Source: Streptomyces sp. SID12501
Lineage (GTDB): Bacteria > Actinomycetota > Actinomycetes > Streptomycetales > Streptomycetaceae
Direction: 5' to 3'
Length of the DNA stretch: 64,000 nucleotides
NCBI RefSeq assembly: GCF_010550245.1
Contig: NZ_JAAGLU010000012.1
Span: 1-64,000, forward strand
Shown piece after piece: positions 31,625 through 41,276 of this stretch (position 1 is its first letter; every line of letters begins with the position of its first letter). The notes below the pieces were generated by a model. The model ran no database searches. It was not told the origin of the DNA and was given only the letters and a program-made list of their open reading frames with translations. The position numbers and the translations under genes are program-made.

Positions 31625-32974
31625 GTGCGTGAATACCTGCTGACGCTCTGCATCACGGCCGCGGTGACGTATCTGCTGACCGGGCCGGTACGGAAGTTCG
31701 CGATCGTGGCCGGAGCGATGCCGGAGATCAGGGCCCGTGACGTGCACCGGGAACCCACTCCGCGGCTCGGCGGGATCGCGATGTTCTTCGGGCTGTGCGC
31801 CGGACTGCTCGTCGCCGACCACCTCACCAACCTCCACGAGGTCTTCAAGAACTCGAACGAGCCGCGGGCACTGCTCTCCGGTGCCGCGCTCATCTGGCTG
31901 ATCGGCGTGCTGGACGACAAGTTCGAGATCGACGCCCTGATCAAGCTGGGCGGCCAGATGATCGCCGCCGGCGTCATGGTCATGCAGGGTCTGACGATCC
32001 TGTGGCTGCCGATCCCGTCCGTGGGCAACGTCGCGCTGACCCAGTGGCAGGGCACCCTGCTGACGGTGGCGCTGGTCGTCATCACCATCAACGCCGTCAA
32101 CTTCGTCGACGGCCTGGACGGTCTCGCGGCCGGCATGGTGTGCATCGCCTCGGCGGCGTTCTTCCTCTACGCCTACCGGGTCTGGGTCTCGTACGGCATC
32201 GAGGCCGCCGCCCCGGCCACCCTGTTCTCGGTGATCCTGATGGGCATGTGCCTCGGCTTCCTGCCGCACAACATGCATCCCGCCCGGATCTTCATGGGCG
32301 ACTCCGGGTCGATGCTCATCGGCCTGGTGCTGGCCGCCGGCGCGATCTCCATCACCGGGCAGATCGACCCCGACGCGATGAACCTGTTCTCCGGGTCCGA
32401 GCGCAACACCGTGCACCAGATGGTGCCGGTCTACATCCCGCTGCTGATGCCGCTCACCATCATCGCGATCCCGGCCGCCGACCTGGTGCTGGCCATCGTG
32501 CGGCGCACCTGGCGCGGACAGTCGCCGTTCGCGGCCGACCGGGGGCATCTGCACCACCGGCTGCTGGAGGTCGGGCACTCGCACAGCAGGGCCGTCCTGA
32601 TCATGTACTTCTGGTCGGCGCTCATCGGCTTCGGCGCCCTGTCCTACTCGGTCAACAACGCGTCCATGTGGATCGTCCTCAGTGTGGTGGCACTGAGCGC
32701 GATCGGACTCGTACTCCTGCTGCTGCCGCGCTTCACGCCGCGCACCCCGCGCTGGGCCGAGCGGTTCGTGCCGCCGCGCTACCGACGCGGCCGTCCGACC
32801 GAAGAGGCCGGGGCCGCGGCGCCCGCCGCCTCGGTGCCGGCCATGGCCGATGAGGAGGCCACTCCGGAGCACCGTGCTCCGGTGCGGGCCGGCGTCTCGG
32901 GAGTCAACGGGGCGACGGCGATCGGCCCCCGTTCGCGGCTTCTGGACCGGCGTAAAGCCGGGTCGTCGCGTTGA
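31625..32974 (+). CDS. Undecaprenyl-phosphate sugar-1-phosphate transferase (WecA/TagO family)
   Basis: 449 residues from GTG 31625, with GGGGAAG upstream. A polytopic membrane enzyme of about eleven helices that moves a GlcNAc-type sugar phosphate to undecaprenyl phosphate, starting lipid-linked glycopolymer synthesis. Active-site loops: HREPTPRLGGIAMF, LIGVLDDKFEIDA, NAVNFVDGLDGLAAG, RIFMGDSGSMLIG, and the DRGHLHHRLLEVGHS histidine loop that separates WecA/TagO from MraY. A cytoplasmic, low-complexity C-terminal tail (about 375-449) is added. Confidence 0.92.
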   Translation: MREYLLTLCITAAVTYLLTGPVRKFAIVAGAMPEIRARDVHREPTPRLGGIAMFFGLCAGLLVADHLTNLHEVFKNSNEPRALLSGAALIWLIGVLDDKFEIDALIKLGGQMIAAGVMVMQGLTILWLPIPSVGNVALTQWQGTLLTVALVVITINAVNFVDGLDGLAAGMVCIASAAFFLYAYRVWVSYGIEAAAPATLFSVILMGMCLGFLPHNMHPARIFMGDSGSMLIGLVLAAGAISITGQIDPDAMNLFSGSERNTVHQMVPVYIPLLMPLTIIAIPAADLVLAIVRRTWRGQSPFAADRGHLHHRLLEVGHSHSRAVLIMYFWSALIGFGALSYSVNNASMWIVLSVVALSAIGLVLLLLPRFTPRTPRWAERFVPPRYRRGRPTEEAGAAAPAASVPAMADEEATPEHRAPVRAGVSGVNGATAIGPRSRLLDRRKAGSSR

Positions 32975-33284
32975 GGCAAGGTAAGAATCTGACTAATGCT
33001 TTGCTTGAAACAGAGAGAGCACAGGGCGGCTAAAGCGCCCTAATACCAGACAAGTCGGCGCTGATTCTGCACAGGTGGGCAGGTTCACTCTCATGTGTGA
33101 CACCGGGCACGCCATCCAGGTAAAGACCTCATCAAATAGTTTGTGATACGGTTCACGAGAACCCCGGACAGAGCCGAAGGACCGCAGTGCGACGGTCCAT
33201 TGGCGCGAGTTTCTCTGCTCGAACCGGGGACTACGCTCGTCCATGACGACACCCCACGCCCCCTGCGAAAGCGGAGTTGCCGCC
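32975..33284 (+). promoter_or_regulatory. Leader region of the ATP synthase operon
   Basis: 310 bases without a gene. A small hairpin GGGCG-GCTAAAG-CGCCC lies near 33032-33048. An AT-rich patch with TTTGTGATACGGTTCAC near 33138-33154 is the best promoter candidate by eye, with low certainty. Confidence 0.35.
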
Positions 33285-33722
33285 ATGCCGTCCAATGACG
33301 TCCGGATCCTGCTTCAATCCGCTGTGCCCACAGCCGCCGTCGGCGCTCTTGCCGCCATCGTCAGCGCTGTGGTCGCCGGTGTCGAAGGAGCGATCGGGGC
33401 GGTCGTCGCGACGCTGATCGTGATTCTCTTCATGGGTATCGGGCTTTACGTTTTGCAGCGCACTGCCAAAACGCTTCCGCATCTGTTCCAGGCAATGGGC
33501 CTGATGCTGTACGCGGCCCAAATTCTTCTGCTGTTCATCTTTGTCGCGGCGTTCAAGAACACGTCGCTGTTCAACCCCAGGGCTTTCGCGCTCACGCTGC
33601 TCGCAGGCACGCTCGCCTGGATCGCGGCCCAGGCGCGTGCCCACATGAAGTCGAAGATCCTCTACGTTGAACCCGACTCCACGTTGGGGGACAGGCCCGA
33701 AAAGACGGGGCACTCCTCGTGA
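33285..33722 (+). CDS. atpI: ATP synthase protein I
   Basis: 145 residues from ATG 33285, preceded by GCGGAG; an upstream ATG at 33243 lacks a ribosome site. Four membrane segments fit AtpI: LLQSAVPTAAVGALAAIVSA, AIGAVVATLIVILFMGIGLY, LMLYAAQILLLFIFVAAF and AFALTLLAGTLAWIAAQA. AtpI aids assembly or Mg transport of the c-ring and is not essential. It is the first gene of the operon. Confidence 0.9.
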   Translation: MPSNDVRILLQSAVPTAAVGALAAIVSAVVAGVEGAIGAVVATLIVILFMGIGLYVLQRTAKTLPHLFQAMGLMLYAAQILLLFIFVAAFKNTSLFNPRAFALTLLAGTLAWIAAQARAHMKSKILYVEPDSTLGDRPEKTGHSS

Positions 33723-33948
33723 GAGGTAGGGCCGGGATAAGCGGGTGTGAGAGATCCTGCTATCGTCCGGTGCCAACTGCGGCATCGCGGGCGCGGGCAT
33801 CTGAAGCTGACGCCTGCTCAATCGCGAGGCTTGATGCCCCACAGCCGCCCTCACATCCGTAACACCAGTCCAGTGCCGAACCGCGGCTGCGCGCCGCGCC
33901 GACACAACGAGGTTGCCGTACCCATGCGTCACGCCGAAGGAGCCCGTG

Positions 33949-34767
33949 GTGAGTGCTGACCAGACCCAGCTCGCCTTTGACTGGAGCTGTCGGATCATGT
34001 CCGACAACGGCTGTGGCTTCCCGGCTCCGGGCCTGCACTCGTTCCTCTTCAAGCCGATCGCCACGGTCGGCGGGTTCGAGTTCAACAAGGTGATGCTCCT
34101 CGCGATCGTCACCAGCCTCCTGGTCGTCACCTTCTTCACGCTTGCCTTCGGCAAGGCGAAGGTGGTCCCGGGCAAGCTGCAGATGATCGGCGAGGCCGGC
34201 TACGACTTCGTACGCCGTGGCATCGTCTACGAGACCATCGGTAAGAAGGAGGGCGAGAAGTTCGTCCCCTTCATGGTCTCGCTGTTCTTCTTCATCTGGA
34301 TCATGAACATCTGGTCCGTGATCCCACTGGCACAGTTCCCGGTGTCCTCGGTCATCGCCTACCCGATGGTGCTGGCCGTCATCGTCTACGTGGTGTGGGT
34401 CTCGCTGACCTTCAAGAAGCACGGTTTCGTCGGCTTCTTCAAGAACGTCACCGGCTACGACAAGTCGCTCGGCCCGGTGCTGCCGCTCGTGATGGTCATC
34501 GAGTTCTTCTCGAACCTGCTGGTCAGGCCGTTCACGCACGCCGTGCGACTGTTCGCCAACATGTTCGCCGGCCACCTGATGCTGGTCATGTTCACGGTCG
34601 CCTCCTGGTACCTGCTCAACAGCTGGATGGTGCCGGCCGCAGGTGTCTCCTTCGTGATGGCCGTGGTCATGATCGGCTTCGAGCTCTTCGTTCAGGCCGT
34701 CCAGGCATATGTGTTCGTGCTGCTGGCCTGCACCTACGTTCAGGGCGCTCTCGCAAAGCACCACTGA
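33949..34767 (+). CDS. atpB: ATP synthase subunit a
   Basis: 272 residues from GTG 33949 (GTG 33946 is in frame), with GAAGGAG upstream. The membrane stator of the Fo proton channel. About five to six helices are visible. The essential arginine lies in LVRPFTHAVRLFANMFAGHL, and the last helix includes FELFVQAVQAYVFVLLACTY. It pairs with the c-ring encoded next. Confidence 0.97.
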   Translation: MSADQTQLAFDWSCRIMSDNGCGFPAPGLHSFLFKPIATVGGFEFNKVMLLAIVTSLLVVTFFTLAFGKAKVVPGKLQMIGEAGYDFVRRGIVYETIGKKEGEKFVPFMVSLFFFIWIMNIWSVIPLAQFPVSSVIAYPMVLAVIVYVVWVSLTFKKHGFVGFFKNVTGYDKSLGPVLPLVMVIEFFSNLLVRPFTHAVRLFANMFAGHLMLVMFTVASWYLLNSWMVPAAGVSFVMAVVMIGFELFVQAVQAYVFVLLACTYVQGALAKHH

Positions 34768-34838
34768 GCCGCCCCCCTCAGCCCCAGAACGTCCGGTGGC
34801 CAACCCCCACCGGTCCTGAAAGAGAAGGAAGAATCAGC

Positions 34839-35069
34839 ATGGCTGCCCTTGAGACCCTCGCCGCTGTCGAAGGCAACATCGGTTCCATCGGTTACGGCCT
34901 CGCCGCGATCGGCCCCGGCGTCGGCGTCGGCATCATTTTCGGCAACGGCACCCAGGCGCTGGCCCGCCAGCCCGAAGCGGCCGGTCTGATCCGTGCCAAC
35001 CAGATCCTCGGTTTCGCGTTCTGTGAGGCGCTCGCCCTCATCGGCATCGTCATGCCGTTCGTCTACTAG
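34839..35069 (+). CDS. atpE: ATP synthase subunit c
   Basis: 76 residues forming a two-helix hairpin. The first helix is glycine-rich (GLAAIGPGVGVGIIFG), the polar loop is ALARQPEAAG, and the second helix carries the proton-binding Glu63 in LGFAFCEALALIG. Glutamate rather than aspartate is normal in actinobacteria. Confidence 0.97.
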   Translation: MAALETLAAVEGNIGSIGYGLAAIGPGVGVGIIFGNGTQALARQPEAAGLIRANQILGFAFCEALALIGIVMPFVY

Positions 35070-35113
35070 ACCGACGTATCGACGATCGAAACCTTTCAAG
35101 GAAAGGCACTGAT

Positions 35114-35662
35114 GTGATCGCCAACCTGGTACAGCTGGCGGCCGAGGAGGAGCAGAACCCGCTCATCCCGCCCGGCCCCGAGCTGCTTGTCGGCGCCATC
35201 GCCTTCGCCATCGTGTTCTTCTTCTTCTGGAAGAAGCTGCTTCCGAACATCAACAAGGTTCTGGAGGAGCGTCGCGCGGCGATCGAAGGCGGTATCGAAG
35301 AGGCCGACGCCATGAAGGTCGAGGCCCAGAGCGTTCTTGAGCAGTACAAGGCTCAGCTCGCCGAGGCCCGGCACGAGGCCGCGCGACTGCGCCAGGAGGC
35401 GCAGGAGCAGGGTGCCACGCTCATCGCCGAGATGCGCGCGGAAGGCCAGCGGCAGCGCGAGGAGATCGTCGCCGCCGGTCACTCCCAGCTTGTCGCCGAC
35501 CGCAAGGCCGCCTCGTCCGCGCTCCGCCAGGACGTCGGCAAGCTCGCCACCGAGCTGGCCGGCAAGCTCGTCGGCGAGTCCCTTGAGGACCACGCCCGGC
35601 AGAGCCGCGTGATCGACCGTTTCCTCGATGACCTCGAGGAGAAGGCCGAGGCGACTCGATGA
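35114..35662 (+). CDS. atpF: ATP synthase subunit b
   Basis: 182 residues from GTG 35114. One N-terminal membrane helix (ELLVGAIAFAIVFFFFWK), then a long charged coiled coil that forms the peripheral stalk. Its stop overlaps the atpH ATG (35659-35662), coupling the two stalk subunits. Confidence 0.96.
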   Translation: MIANLVQLAAEEEQNPLIPPGPELLVGAIAFAIVFFFFWKKLLPNINKVLEERRAAIEGGIEEADAMKVEAQSVLEQYKAQLAEARHEAARLRQEAQEQGATLIAEMRAEGQRQREEIVAAGHSQLVADRKAASSALRQDVGKLATELAGKLVGESLEDHARQSRVIDRFLDDLEEKAEATR

Positions 35663-36480
35663 CCGTGCACGGAGCCAGTCGCGAGGCTGCCGCCGCCGCA
35701 CGGGAGCGTCTCGACGCGCTGACGGACTCGACGTCCGCCGACGCGAAGAAGCTGTCCGAGGAGCTGGCTTCGGTCACCGCGCTGCTGCACCGCGAGGTGT
35801 CGCTGCGTCGGGTCCTCACCGACCCGGCGCAGTCCGGAGAGGCCAAGGCCGAGCTGGCCCAGCGCCTCTTCGGCAGTCAGGTCGGCGGGCCCACCACCGA
35901 CCTGGTGGCCGGCATGGTGCGCTCCCGCTGGTCGCGTTCGCGCGACCTGGTGGACACGCTGGAGGAGCTGGCGGACCTCGCCGACCTCACGTCCGCCCAA
36001 CAGGCGGGCACGCTCGACAACGTCGAGGACGAGCTGTTCCGGTTCGGCCGGATCGTCTCCTCGAACACCGAGCTGCGCGCCGCGCTGACCGACCGTGCCG
36101 CGACCACCGGCGCCAAGGGCGAGCTGCTGCGCAGCCTGCTCGGAGGCCGGGCCGAGGCCACGACCGAGCGGCTGGTGACGCGCCTTGTGACCGCGCCGCG
36201 GGGACGTAGCCTGGAGGCGGGACTCGAGTCCCTGTCCAAGCTCGCCGCCGAGCGCCGGGACCGCATGGTCGCCGTCGTCACCTCGGCGGTTCCGCTGAGC
36301 GACCCGCAGAAGCAGCGCCTCGGCGCCGCCCTCGCGAAGCTCTACGGCCGCCAGATGCACCTGAACCTGGACGTGGACCCCGAGGTCCTCGGCGGGATCC
36401 GGGTGCTGGTCGGCGACGAGGTCATCAACGGCAGCATCGCGGACCGCATCGAGGACGCAGGCCGCCGCATGGCGGGCTAG
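35659..36480 (+). CDS. atpH: ATP synthase subunit delta
   Basis: 273 residues, longer than the 180 of E. coli as is usual in actinobacteria. It holds an N-terminal helical extension, then the OSCP/delta domain with its C-terminal block LYGRQMHLNLDVDPEVLGGIRVLVGDEVINGSI. It connects the b stalk to the top of F1. Confidence 0.95.
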   Translation: MTVHGASREAAAAARERLDALTDSTSADAKKLSEELASVTALLHREVSLRRVLTDPAQSGEAKAELAQRLFGSQVGGPTTDLVAGMVRSRWSRSRDLVDTLEELADLADLTSAQQAGTLDNVEDELFRFGRIVSSNTELRAALTDRAATTGAKGELLRSLLGGRAEATTERLVTRLVTAPRGRSLEAGLESLSKLAAERRDRMVAVVTSAVPLSDPQKQRLGAALAKLYGRQMHLNLDVDPEVLGGIRVLVGDEVINGSIADRIEDAGRRMAG

Positions 36481-36575
36481 CCCGCCCGGCAGCCGCACAG
36501 CACGCAGCAACTCAATACTCGTAGTACGTACTTGAATGCGGCCCTGGTTGGGCCGTGCAGAGGATTCACCTCTTT

Positions 36576-36600
36576 TTGGGGGGAGTCCCCATCCCCCCAA
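36576..36600. other. Intercistronic hairpin atpH-atpA
   Basis: TTGGGGGGA pairs with TCCCCCCAA around a 7-base loop, about 40 bases before the atpA start. A CTTTTT run precedes rather than follows it, so it is more likely an RNA-processing or stability element than a terminator. Confidence 0.45.
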
Positions 36601-36639
36601 GTGAAACTTCGGGCCCAACAAGGAGAGCAGGGAACCCAG

Positions 36640-38232
36640 ATGGCGGAGCTCACGATCCGGCCGGAGGAGATCCGGGATGCGCTGGAGAACTTCGTCCAGT
36701 CGTACAAGCCGGACGCGGCCTCGCGCGAGGAGGTCGGTACGGTCACCCTTGCCGGCGACGGCATCGCGAAGGTTGAGGGTCTCCCCTCGGCCATGGCCAA
36801 CGAACTGCTGAAGTTCGAGGACGGCACCCTCGGTCTCGCGCTCAACCTCGAAGAGCGCGAGATCGGTACCGTCATCCTCGGCGAGTTCAGCGGCGTCGAA
36901 GAGGGCCAGCCGGTCACCCGTACCGGCGAGGTCCTGTCCGTGGCCGTCGGCGAGGGCTACCTCGGCCGCGTCGTCGACCCGCTCGGCAACCCGATCGACG
37001 GCCTCGGCGAGATCGAGACCAGCGGTCGTCGCGCCCTGGAGCTGCAGGCTCCGGGCGTCATGGCGCGCAAGTCGGTGCACGAGCCGATGGAGACGGGCTA
37101 CAAGGCCGTCGACGCGATGACCCCGATCGGCCGTGGCCAGCGTCAGCTGGTCATCGGCGACCGTCAGACCGGCAAGACCGCGCTGGCCGTCGACACGATC
37201 ATCAACCAGCGCGACAACTGGCGCACCGGTGACCCGAAGAAGCAGGTTCGCTGCGTCTACGTCGCCATCGGTCAGAAGGGTTCGACCATCGCCTCCGTGC
37301 GTGGCGCCCTCGAAGAGGCCGGCGCGCTGGAGTACACGACCATCGTCGCCGCCCCGGCGTCCGACCCGGCCGGCTTCAAGTACCTTGCGCCGTACACCGG
37401 TTCGGCCATCGGCCAGCAGTGGATGTACGAGGGCAAGCACGTCCTCATCATCTTCGACGACCTCTCGAAGCAGGCCGACGCCTACCGCGCCGTGTCCCTG
37501 CTGCTGCGCCGCCCGCCGGGCCGTGAGGCCTACCCGGGTGACGTCTTCTACCTGCACTCCCGTCTGCTGGAGCGCTGCGCGAAGCTCTCCGACGAGCTGG
37601 GCGCCGGCTCGATGACCGGTCTGCCGATCGTCGAGACGAAGGCCAACGACGTCTCGGCGTTCATCCCGACCAACGTCATCTCCATCACCGACGGCCAGTG
37701 CTTCCTGGAGTCGGACCTGTTCAACGCCGGTCAGCGCCCCGCGCTGAACGTCGGTATCTCCGTCTCCCGAGTCGGTGGTTCCGCGCAGCACAAGGCGATG
37801 CGCCAGGTGTCCGGCCGACTGCGCCTCGACCTCGCCCAGTACCGTGAGCTGGAGGCGTTCGCCGCCTTCGGTTCCGACCTGGACGCCGCGTCGAAGTCGC
37901 AGCTGGAGCGCGGTATGCGACTGGTCGAGCTGCTCAAGCAGGCTCAGTACCAGCCGATGGCCACCGAGGACCAGGTCGTCTCCATCTGGGCCGGTACCAC
38001 CGGCAAGATGGACGAGGTGCCGGTCAACGACATCCGCCGCTTCGAGAAGGAGCTCCTGGAGTACCTGCACCGCAAGGAGCAGGGCCTCATGACCTCCATC
38101 AAGGAGGGCGCGAAGATGTCGGACGACACCATCACCGCCATCGCCGACGCCGTCGCGGAATTCAAGAAGCAGTTCGAGACCTCGGACGGCAAGCTTCTCG
38201 GCGAAGACGCTCCGGCCGCCGCGGCCAAGTGA
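36640..38232 (+). CDS. atpA: ATP synthase subunit alpha
   Basis: 530 residues from ATG 36640, with AAGGAGA upstream. The non-catalytic nucleotide-binding F1 subunit. Walker A is GDRQTGKTALA. It also has the ALEYTTIVAAPASDPA region, the Walker B-like VLIIFDDLSKQ, and the arginine-finger region SVSRVGGSAQ. Length and order are standard. Confidence 0.98.
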   Translation: MAELTIRPEEIRDALENFVQSYKPDAASREEVGTVTLAGDGIAKVEGLPSAMANELLKFEDGTLGLALNLEEREIGTVILGEFSGVEEGQPVTRTGEVLSVAVGEGYLGRVVDPLGNPIDGLGEIETSGRRALELQAPGVMARKSVHEPMETGYKAVDAMTPIGRGQRQLVIGDRQTGKTALAVDTIINQRDNWRTGDPKKQVRCVYVAIGQKGSTIASVRGALEEAGALEYTTIVAAPASDPAGFKYLAPYTGSAIGQQWMYEGKHVLIIFDDLSKQADAYRAVSLLLRRPPGREAYPGDVFYLHSRLLERCAKLSDELGAGSMTGLPIVETKANDVSAFIPTNVISITDGQCFLESDLFNAGQRPALNVGISVSRVGGSAQHKAMRQVSGRLRLDLAQYRELEAFAAFGSDLDAASKSQLERGMRLVELLKQAQYQPMATEDQVVSIWAGTTGKMDEVPVNDIRRFEKELLEYLHRKEQGLMTSIKEGAKMSDDTITAIADAVAEFKKQFETSDGKLLGEDAPAAAAK

Positions 38233-38252
38233 CGACGGAAGGGACCTGACTC

Positions 38253-39170
38253 ATGGGAGCCCAGCTCCGGGTCTACAAGCGTCGTATCAAGTCTGTCACC
38301 GCGACCAAGAAGATCACCAAGGCGATGGAGATGATCGCCGCCTCGCGCGTCGTCAAGGCGCAGCGCAAGGTGGCGGCCTCCGCGCCGTACGCGACCGAGC
38401 TCACCCGCGCGGTCACGGCGGTCGGCACGGGCTCGAACACCAGGCACCCGCTGACCACCGAGGCCGAGACGCCGACCCGTTCCGCGGTTCTGCTCCTCTC
38501 GAGCGACCGCGGTCTGGCCGGCGCCTTCAACTCCAACGCGATCAAGGCCGCCGAGAAGCTGACGGCGCGACTTGAGGCGGAGGGCAAGGAGGTCGACACG
38601 TACATCGTCGGCCGCCGCGGTCTGGCCCACTACAACTTCCGCGAGCGCAAGGTCGTGGAGTCGTGGTCGGGCTTCACCGACCAGCCCACGTACGCGGACG
38701 CCAAGAAGGTCGCGGCTCCGCTCATCGAGGCCATCGAGACGGAGACGGCGGACGGCGGCGTGGACGAACTCCACATCGTCTACACCGAGTTCGTCTCGAT
38801 GATGACGCAGAACGCGGTCGACGGCCGCCTGCTGCCGTTGCGCCTCGACGAGGTCGCGGCAGAGACGACCGGGAAGGGCGAGATCCTTCCGCTGTACGAC
38901 TTCGAGCCGTCGGCGGAGGACGTCCTCGACGCCCTGCTGCCGCGGTACGTCGAAAGCCGTATCTACAACGCGATGCTCCAGTCGGCCGCTTCCAAGCACG
39001 CCGCCACGCGCCGCGCGATGAAGTCGGCCACCGACAACGCGGGAGACCTCATCACGACGCTCTCCCGACTTGCCAATGCGGCCCGACAGGCCGAAATCAC
39101 CCAGGAAATCAGCGAGATCGTCGGTGGCACCGCAGCCCTGGCCGACGCGACCGCGGGGAGTGACAGGTAA
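38253..39170 (+). CDS. atpG: ATP synthase subunit gamma
   Basis: 305 residues. The central rotor shaft: an N-terminal coil (RVYKRRIKSVTATKKITKAMEMIAASRV) and a C-terminal coil (MLQSAASKHAATRRAMKSATDNA) flank the Rossmann-like core with LLSSDRGLAGAFNSN. Its stop overlaps the atpD ATG (TAATG). Confidence 0.97.
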   Translation: MGAQLRVYKRRIKSVTATKKITKAMEMIAASRVVKAQRKVAASAPYATELTRAVTAVGTGSNTRHPLTTEAETPTRSAVLLLSSDRGLAGAFNSNAIKAAEKLTARLEAEGKEVDTYIVGRRGLAHYNFRERKVVESWSGFTDQPTYADAKKVAAPLIEAIETETADGGVDELHIVYTEFVSMMTQNAVDGRLLPLRLDEVAAETTGKGEILPLYDFEPSAEDVLDALLPRYVESRIYNAMLQSAASKHAATRRAMKSATDNAGDLITTLSRLANAARQAEITQEISEIVGGTAALADATAGSDR

Positions 39171-40606
39171 TGACGACGACAGTTGAGACGGCCGTTGCCA
39201 CGGGCCGCGTCGCCCGGGTCATCGGCCCGGTCGTCGACGTGGAATTCCCCGTCGACGCCATGCCGGAGATCTACAACGCCCTTCACGTCGAGGTGGCCGA
39301 CCCGGCCCTCGACGGCGCGAAGAAGACGCTGACCCTGGAGGTCGCCCAGCACCTGGGTGACGGCCTGGTCCGCACCATCTCCATGCAGCCCACCGACGGT
39401 CTGGTCCGCCAGGCCGTGGTCACCAACACGGGTTCGGGCATCACCGTCCCGGTCGGTGACTTCACCAAGGGCAAGGTGTTCAACACCCTCGGTGAGGTAC
39501 TGAACTCCGACGAGACGTACTCGGGCGAGCGCTGGTCCATCCACCGCAAGGCCCCGCGTTTCGACGAGCTCGAGTCGAAGACCGAGATGTTCGAGACCGG
39601 CGTCAAGGTCATCGACCTTCTCACCCCGTACGTCAAGGGTGGAAAGATCGGCCTGTTCGGCGGTGCCGGCGTCGGCAAGACGGTGCTCATCCAGGAGATG
39701 ATCTACCGCGTCGCCAACAACCACGACGGTGTCTCCGTGTTCGCCGGTGTCGGTGAGCGCACTCGTGAGGGCAACGACCTCATCGAGGAGATGTCGGAGT
39801 CCGGCGTCATCGACAAGACCGCGCTGGTCTTCGGCCAGATGGACGAGCCCCCGGGCACCCGTCTGCGCGTGGCCCTGGCCGGTCTGACCATGGCGGAGTA
39901 TTTCCGCGATGTGCAGAAGCAGGACGTGCTGTTCTTCATCGACAACATCTTCCGCTTCACGCAGGCCGGTTCCGAGGTCTCGACCCTGCTCGGCCGGATG
40001 CCCTCCGCGGTGGGTTACCAGCCGACCCTGGCCGACGAGATGGGTCTCCTCCAGGAGCGCATCACCTCGACCCGTGGTCACTCGATCACCTCGATGCAGG
40101 CGATCTACGTCCCCGCGGACGACCTGACCGACCCGGCCCCGGCCACCACGTTCGCCCACCTCGACGCGACGACGGTTCTCTCCCGTCCGATCTCCGAGAA
40201 GGGCATCTACCCGGCCGTGGACCCGCTGGACTCCACGTCCCGCATCCTGGACCCGCGCTACATCACGGCGGACCACTACAACACCGCGATGCGCGTCAAG
40301 ACGGTCCTCCAGAAGTACAAGGACCTTCAGGACATCATCGCGATCCTCGGTATCGACGAGCTGGGCGAGGAAGACAAGCTCGTCGTCCACCGTGCCCGTC
40401 GCGTGGAGCGCTTCCTGTCCCAGAACACCCACGTCGCCAAGCAGTTCACCGGCGTCGACGGGTCGGACGTACCGCTGGACGAGTCGATCGTGGCGTTCAA
40501 CGCGATCATCGACGGCGACTACGACCACTTCCCGGAGCAGGCGTTCTTCCTCTGCGGTGGCATCGAGGACCTCACGGCCAATGCCAAGGAGCTGGGCGTC
40601 TCCTGA
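39170..40606 (+). CDS. atpD: ATP synthase subunit beta
   Basis: 478 residues. The catalytic F1 subunit. Walker A is GLFGGAGVGKTVLI, followed by the catalytic glutamate region GVGERTREGNDL, Walker B VLFFIDNIFRFTQAGSEVS, and the DELSEED equivalent GIDELGEEDKL. A strong hairpin separates it from atpC. Confidence 0.98.
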   Translation: MTTTVETAVATGRVARVIGPVVDVEFPVDAMPEIYNALHVEVADPALDGAKKTLTLEVAQHLGDGLVRTISMQPTDGLVRQAVVTNTGSGITVPVGDFTKGKVFNTLGEVLNSDETYSGERWSIHRKAPRFDELESKTEMFETGVKVIDLLTPYVKGGKIGLFGGAGVGKTVLIQEMIYRVANNHDGVSVFAGVGERTREGNDLIEEMSESGVIDKTALVFGQMDEPPGTRLRVALAGLTMAEYFRDVQKQDVLFFIDNIFRFTQAGSEVSTLLGRMPSAVGYQPTLADEMGLLQERITSTRGHSITSMQAIYVPADDLTDPAPATTFAHLDATTVLSRPISEKGIYPAVDPLDSTSRILDPRYITADHYNTAMRVKTVLQKYKDLQDIIAILGIDELGEEDKLVVHRARRVERFLSQNTHVAKQFTGVDGSDVPLDESIVAFNAIIDGDYDHFPEQAFFLCGGIEDLTANAKELGVS

Positions 40607-40621
40607 CCCCCGAGCTCTTGT

Positions 40622-40668
40622 GAGAGGGGCAGGGGAGCACCCTTCGCGGGGTGCGTCCTGCCCCTCTC
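40622..40668 (+). terminator. Strong hairpin between atpD and atpC
   Basis: GAGAGGGGCAGG pairs with CCTGCCCCTCTC, and an inner GCACCC pairs with GGGTGC. It has no T-run and stands about 70 bases before atpC, so partial termination or mRNA end protection could lower epsilon synthesis relative to beta. Confidence 0.55.
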
Positions 40669-40736
40669 TCCACACCCACTAGAATTAACCCCAACACCCG
40701 GCACAACAGGCCGGGTGGTGACCCGAGGAGCCAACC

Positions 40737-41111
40737 TTGGCTGCTGAGCTGCACGTCGAGCTGGTCGCTGCCGACCGTAAGATCTGGTCCGGCGAGGCCA
40801 CTCTGGTCGTCGCGCGCACCACGTCCGGCGACATCGGCGTCATGCCCGGTCACCAGCCGCTGCTCGGTGTGCTGGAGTCGGGCCCGGTGACCATCCGTAC
40901 GAGTGATGGTGGAACGGTCGTCGCCGCGGCGCACGGCGGTTTCATCTCGTTCGCGGACAACAAGCTGTCGCTGCTGGCGGAGATCGCCGAGCTGGCGGAC
41001 GAGATCGACGTCCAGCGCGTGGAGCGGGAGCTCGAGCGCGCGAAGGCGGAGGGTGACGCCTCCGCCGAGCGGCGTGCGGACGTCCGACTGCGGGCCGTGG
41101 CGGCGCGCTGA
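40737..41111 (+). CDS. atpC: ATP synthase subunit epsilon
   Basis: 124 residues from TTG 40737, after CCCGAGGAG. The N-terminal beta-sandwich (LHVELVAADRKIWSGEATLVVART, then GDIGVMPGHQPLLGVL) and the C-terminal helix pair (AELADEIDVQRVERELERAK) are complete. It regulates ATP hydrolysis in F1. It is the last gene of the operon. Confidence 0.95.
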   Translation: MAAELHVELVAADRKIWSGEATLVVARTTSGDIGVMPGHQPLLGVLESGPVTIRTSDGGTVVAAAHGGFISFADNKLSLLAEIAELADEIDVQRVERELERAKAEGDASAERRADVRLRAVAAR

Positions 41112-41167
41112 ACCACAGGGGGTACCTCCCAGGCCCTTTAGGCACTGGGGGAGCTCCAGTGTGATGC

Positions 41168-41225
41168 TTTGCCTCAGCCGCGGCTGGGACCGGTTTGCGC
41201 CGGTCCCAGCCGCGGCTGAGGCAAA
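41168..41225 (+). terminator. Terminator of the atp operon, perfect 26-bp stem
   Basis: Bases 41168-41193 and 41200-41225 are exact reverse complements with a 6-base loop, followed by TCCGGGTGTTTTTTC. It is one of the longest perfect stems in the window. Confidence 0.92.
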
Positions 41226-41276
41226 TCCGGGTGTTTTTTCCTTTCCGTTACCTAGGAGACGAGGAGGTCGGTGTCG

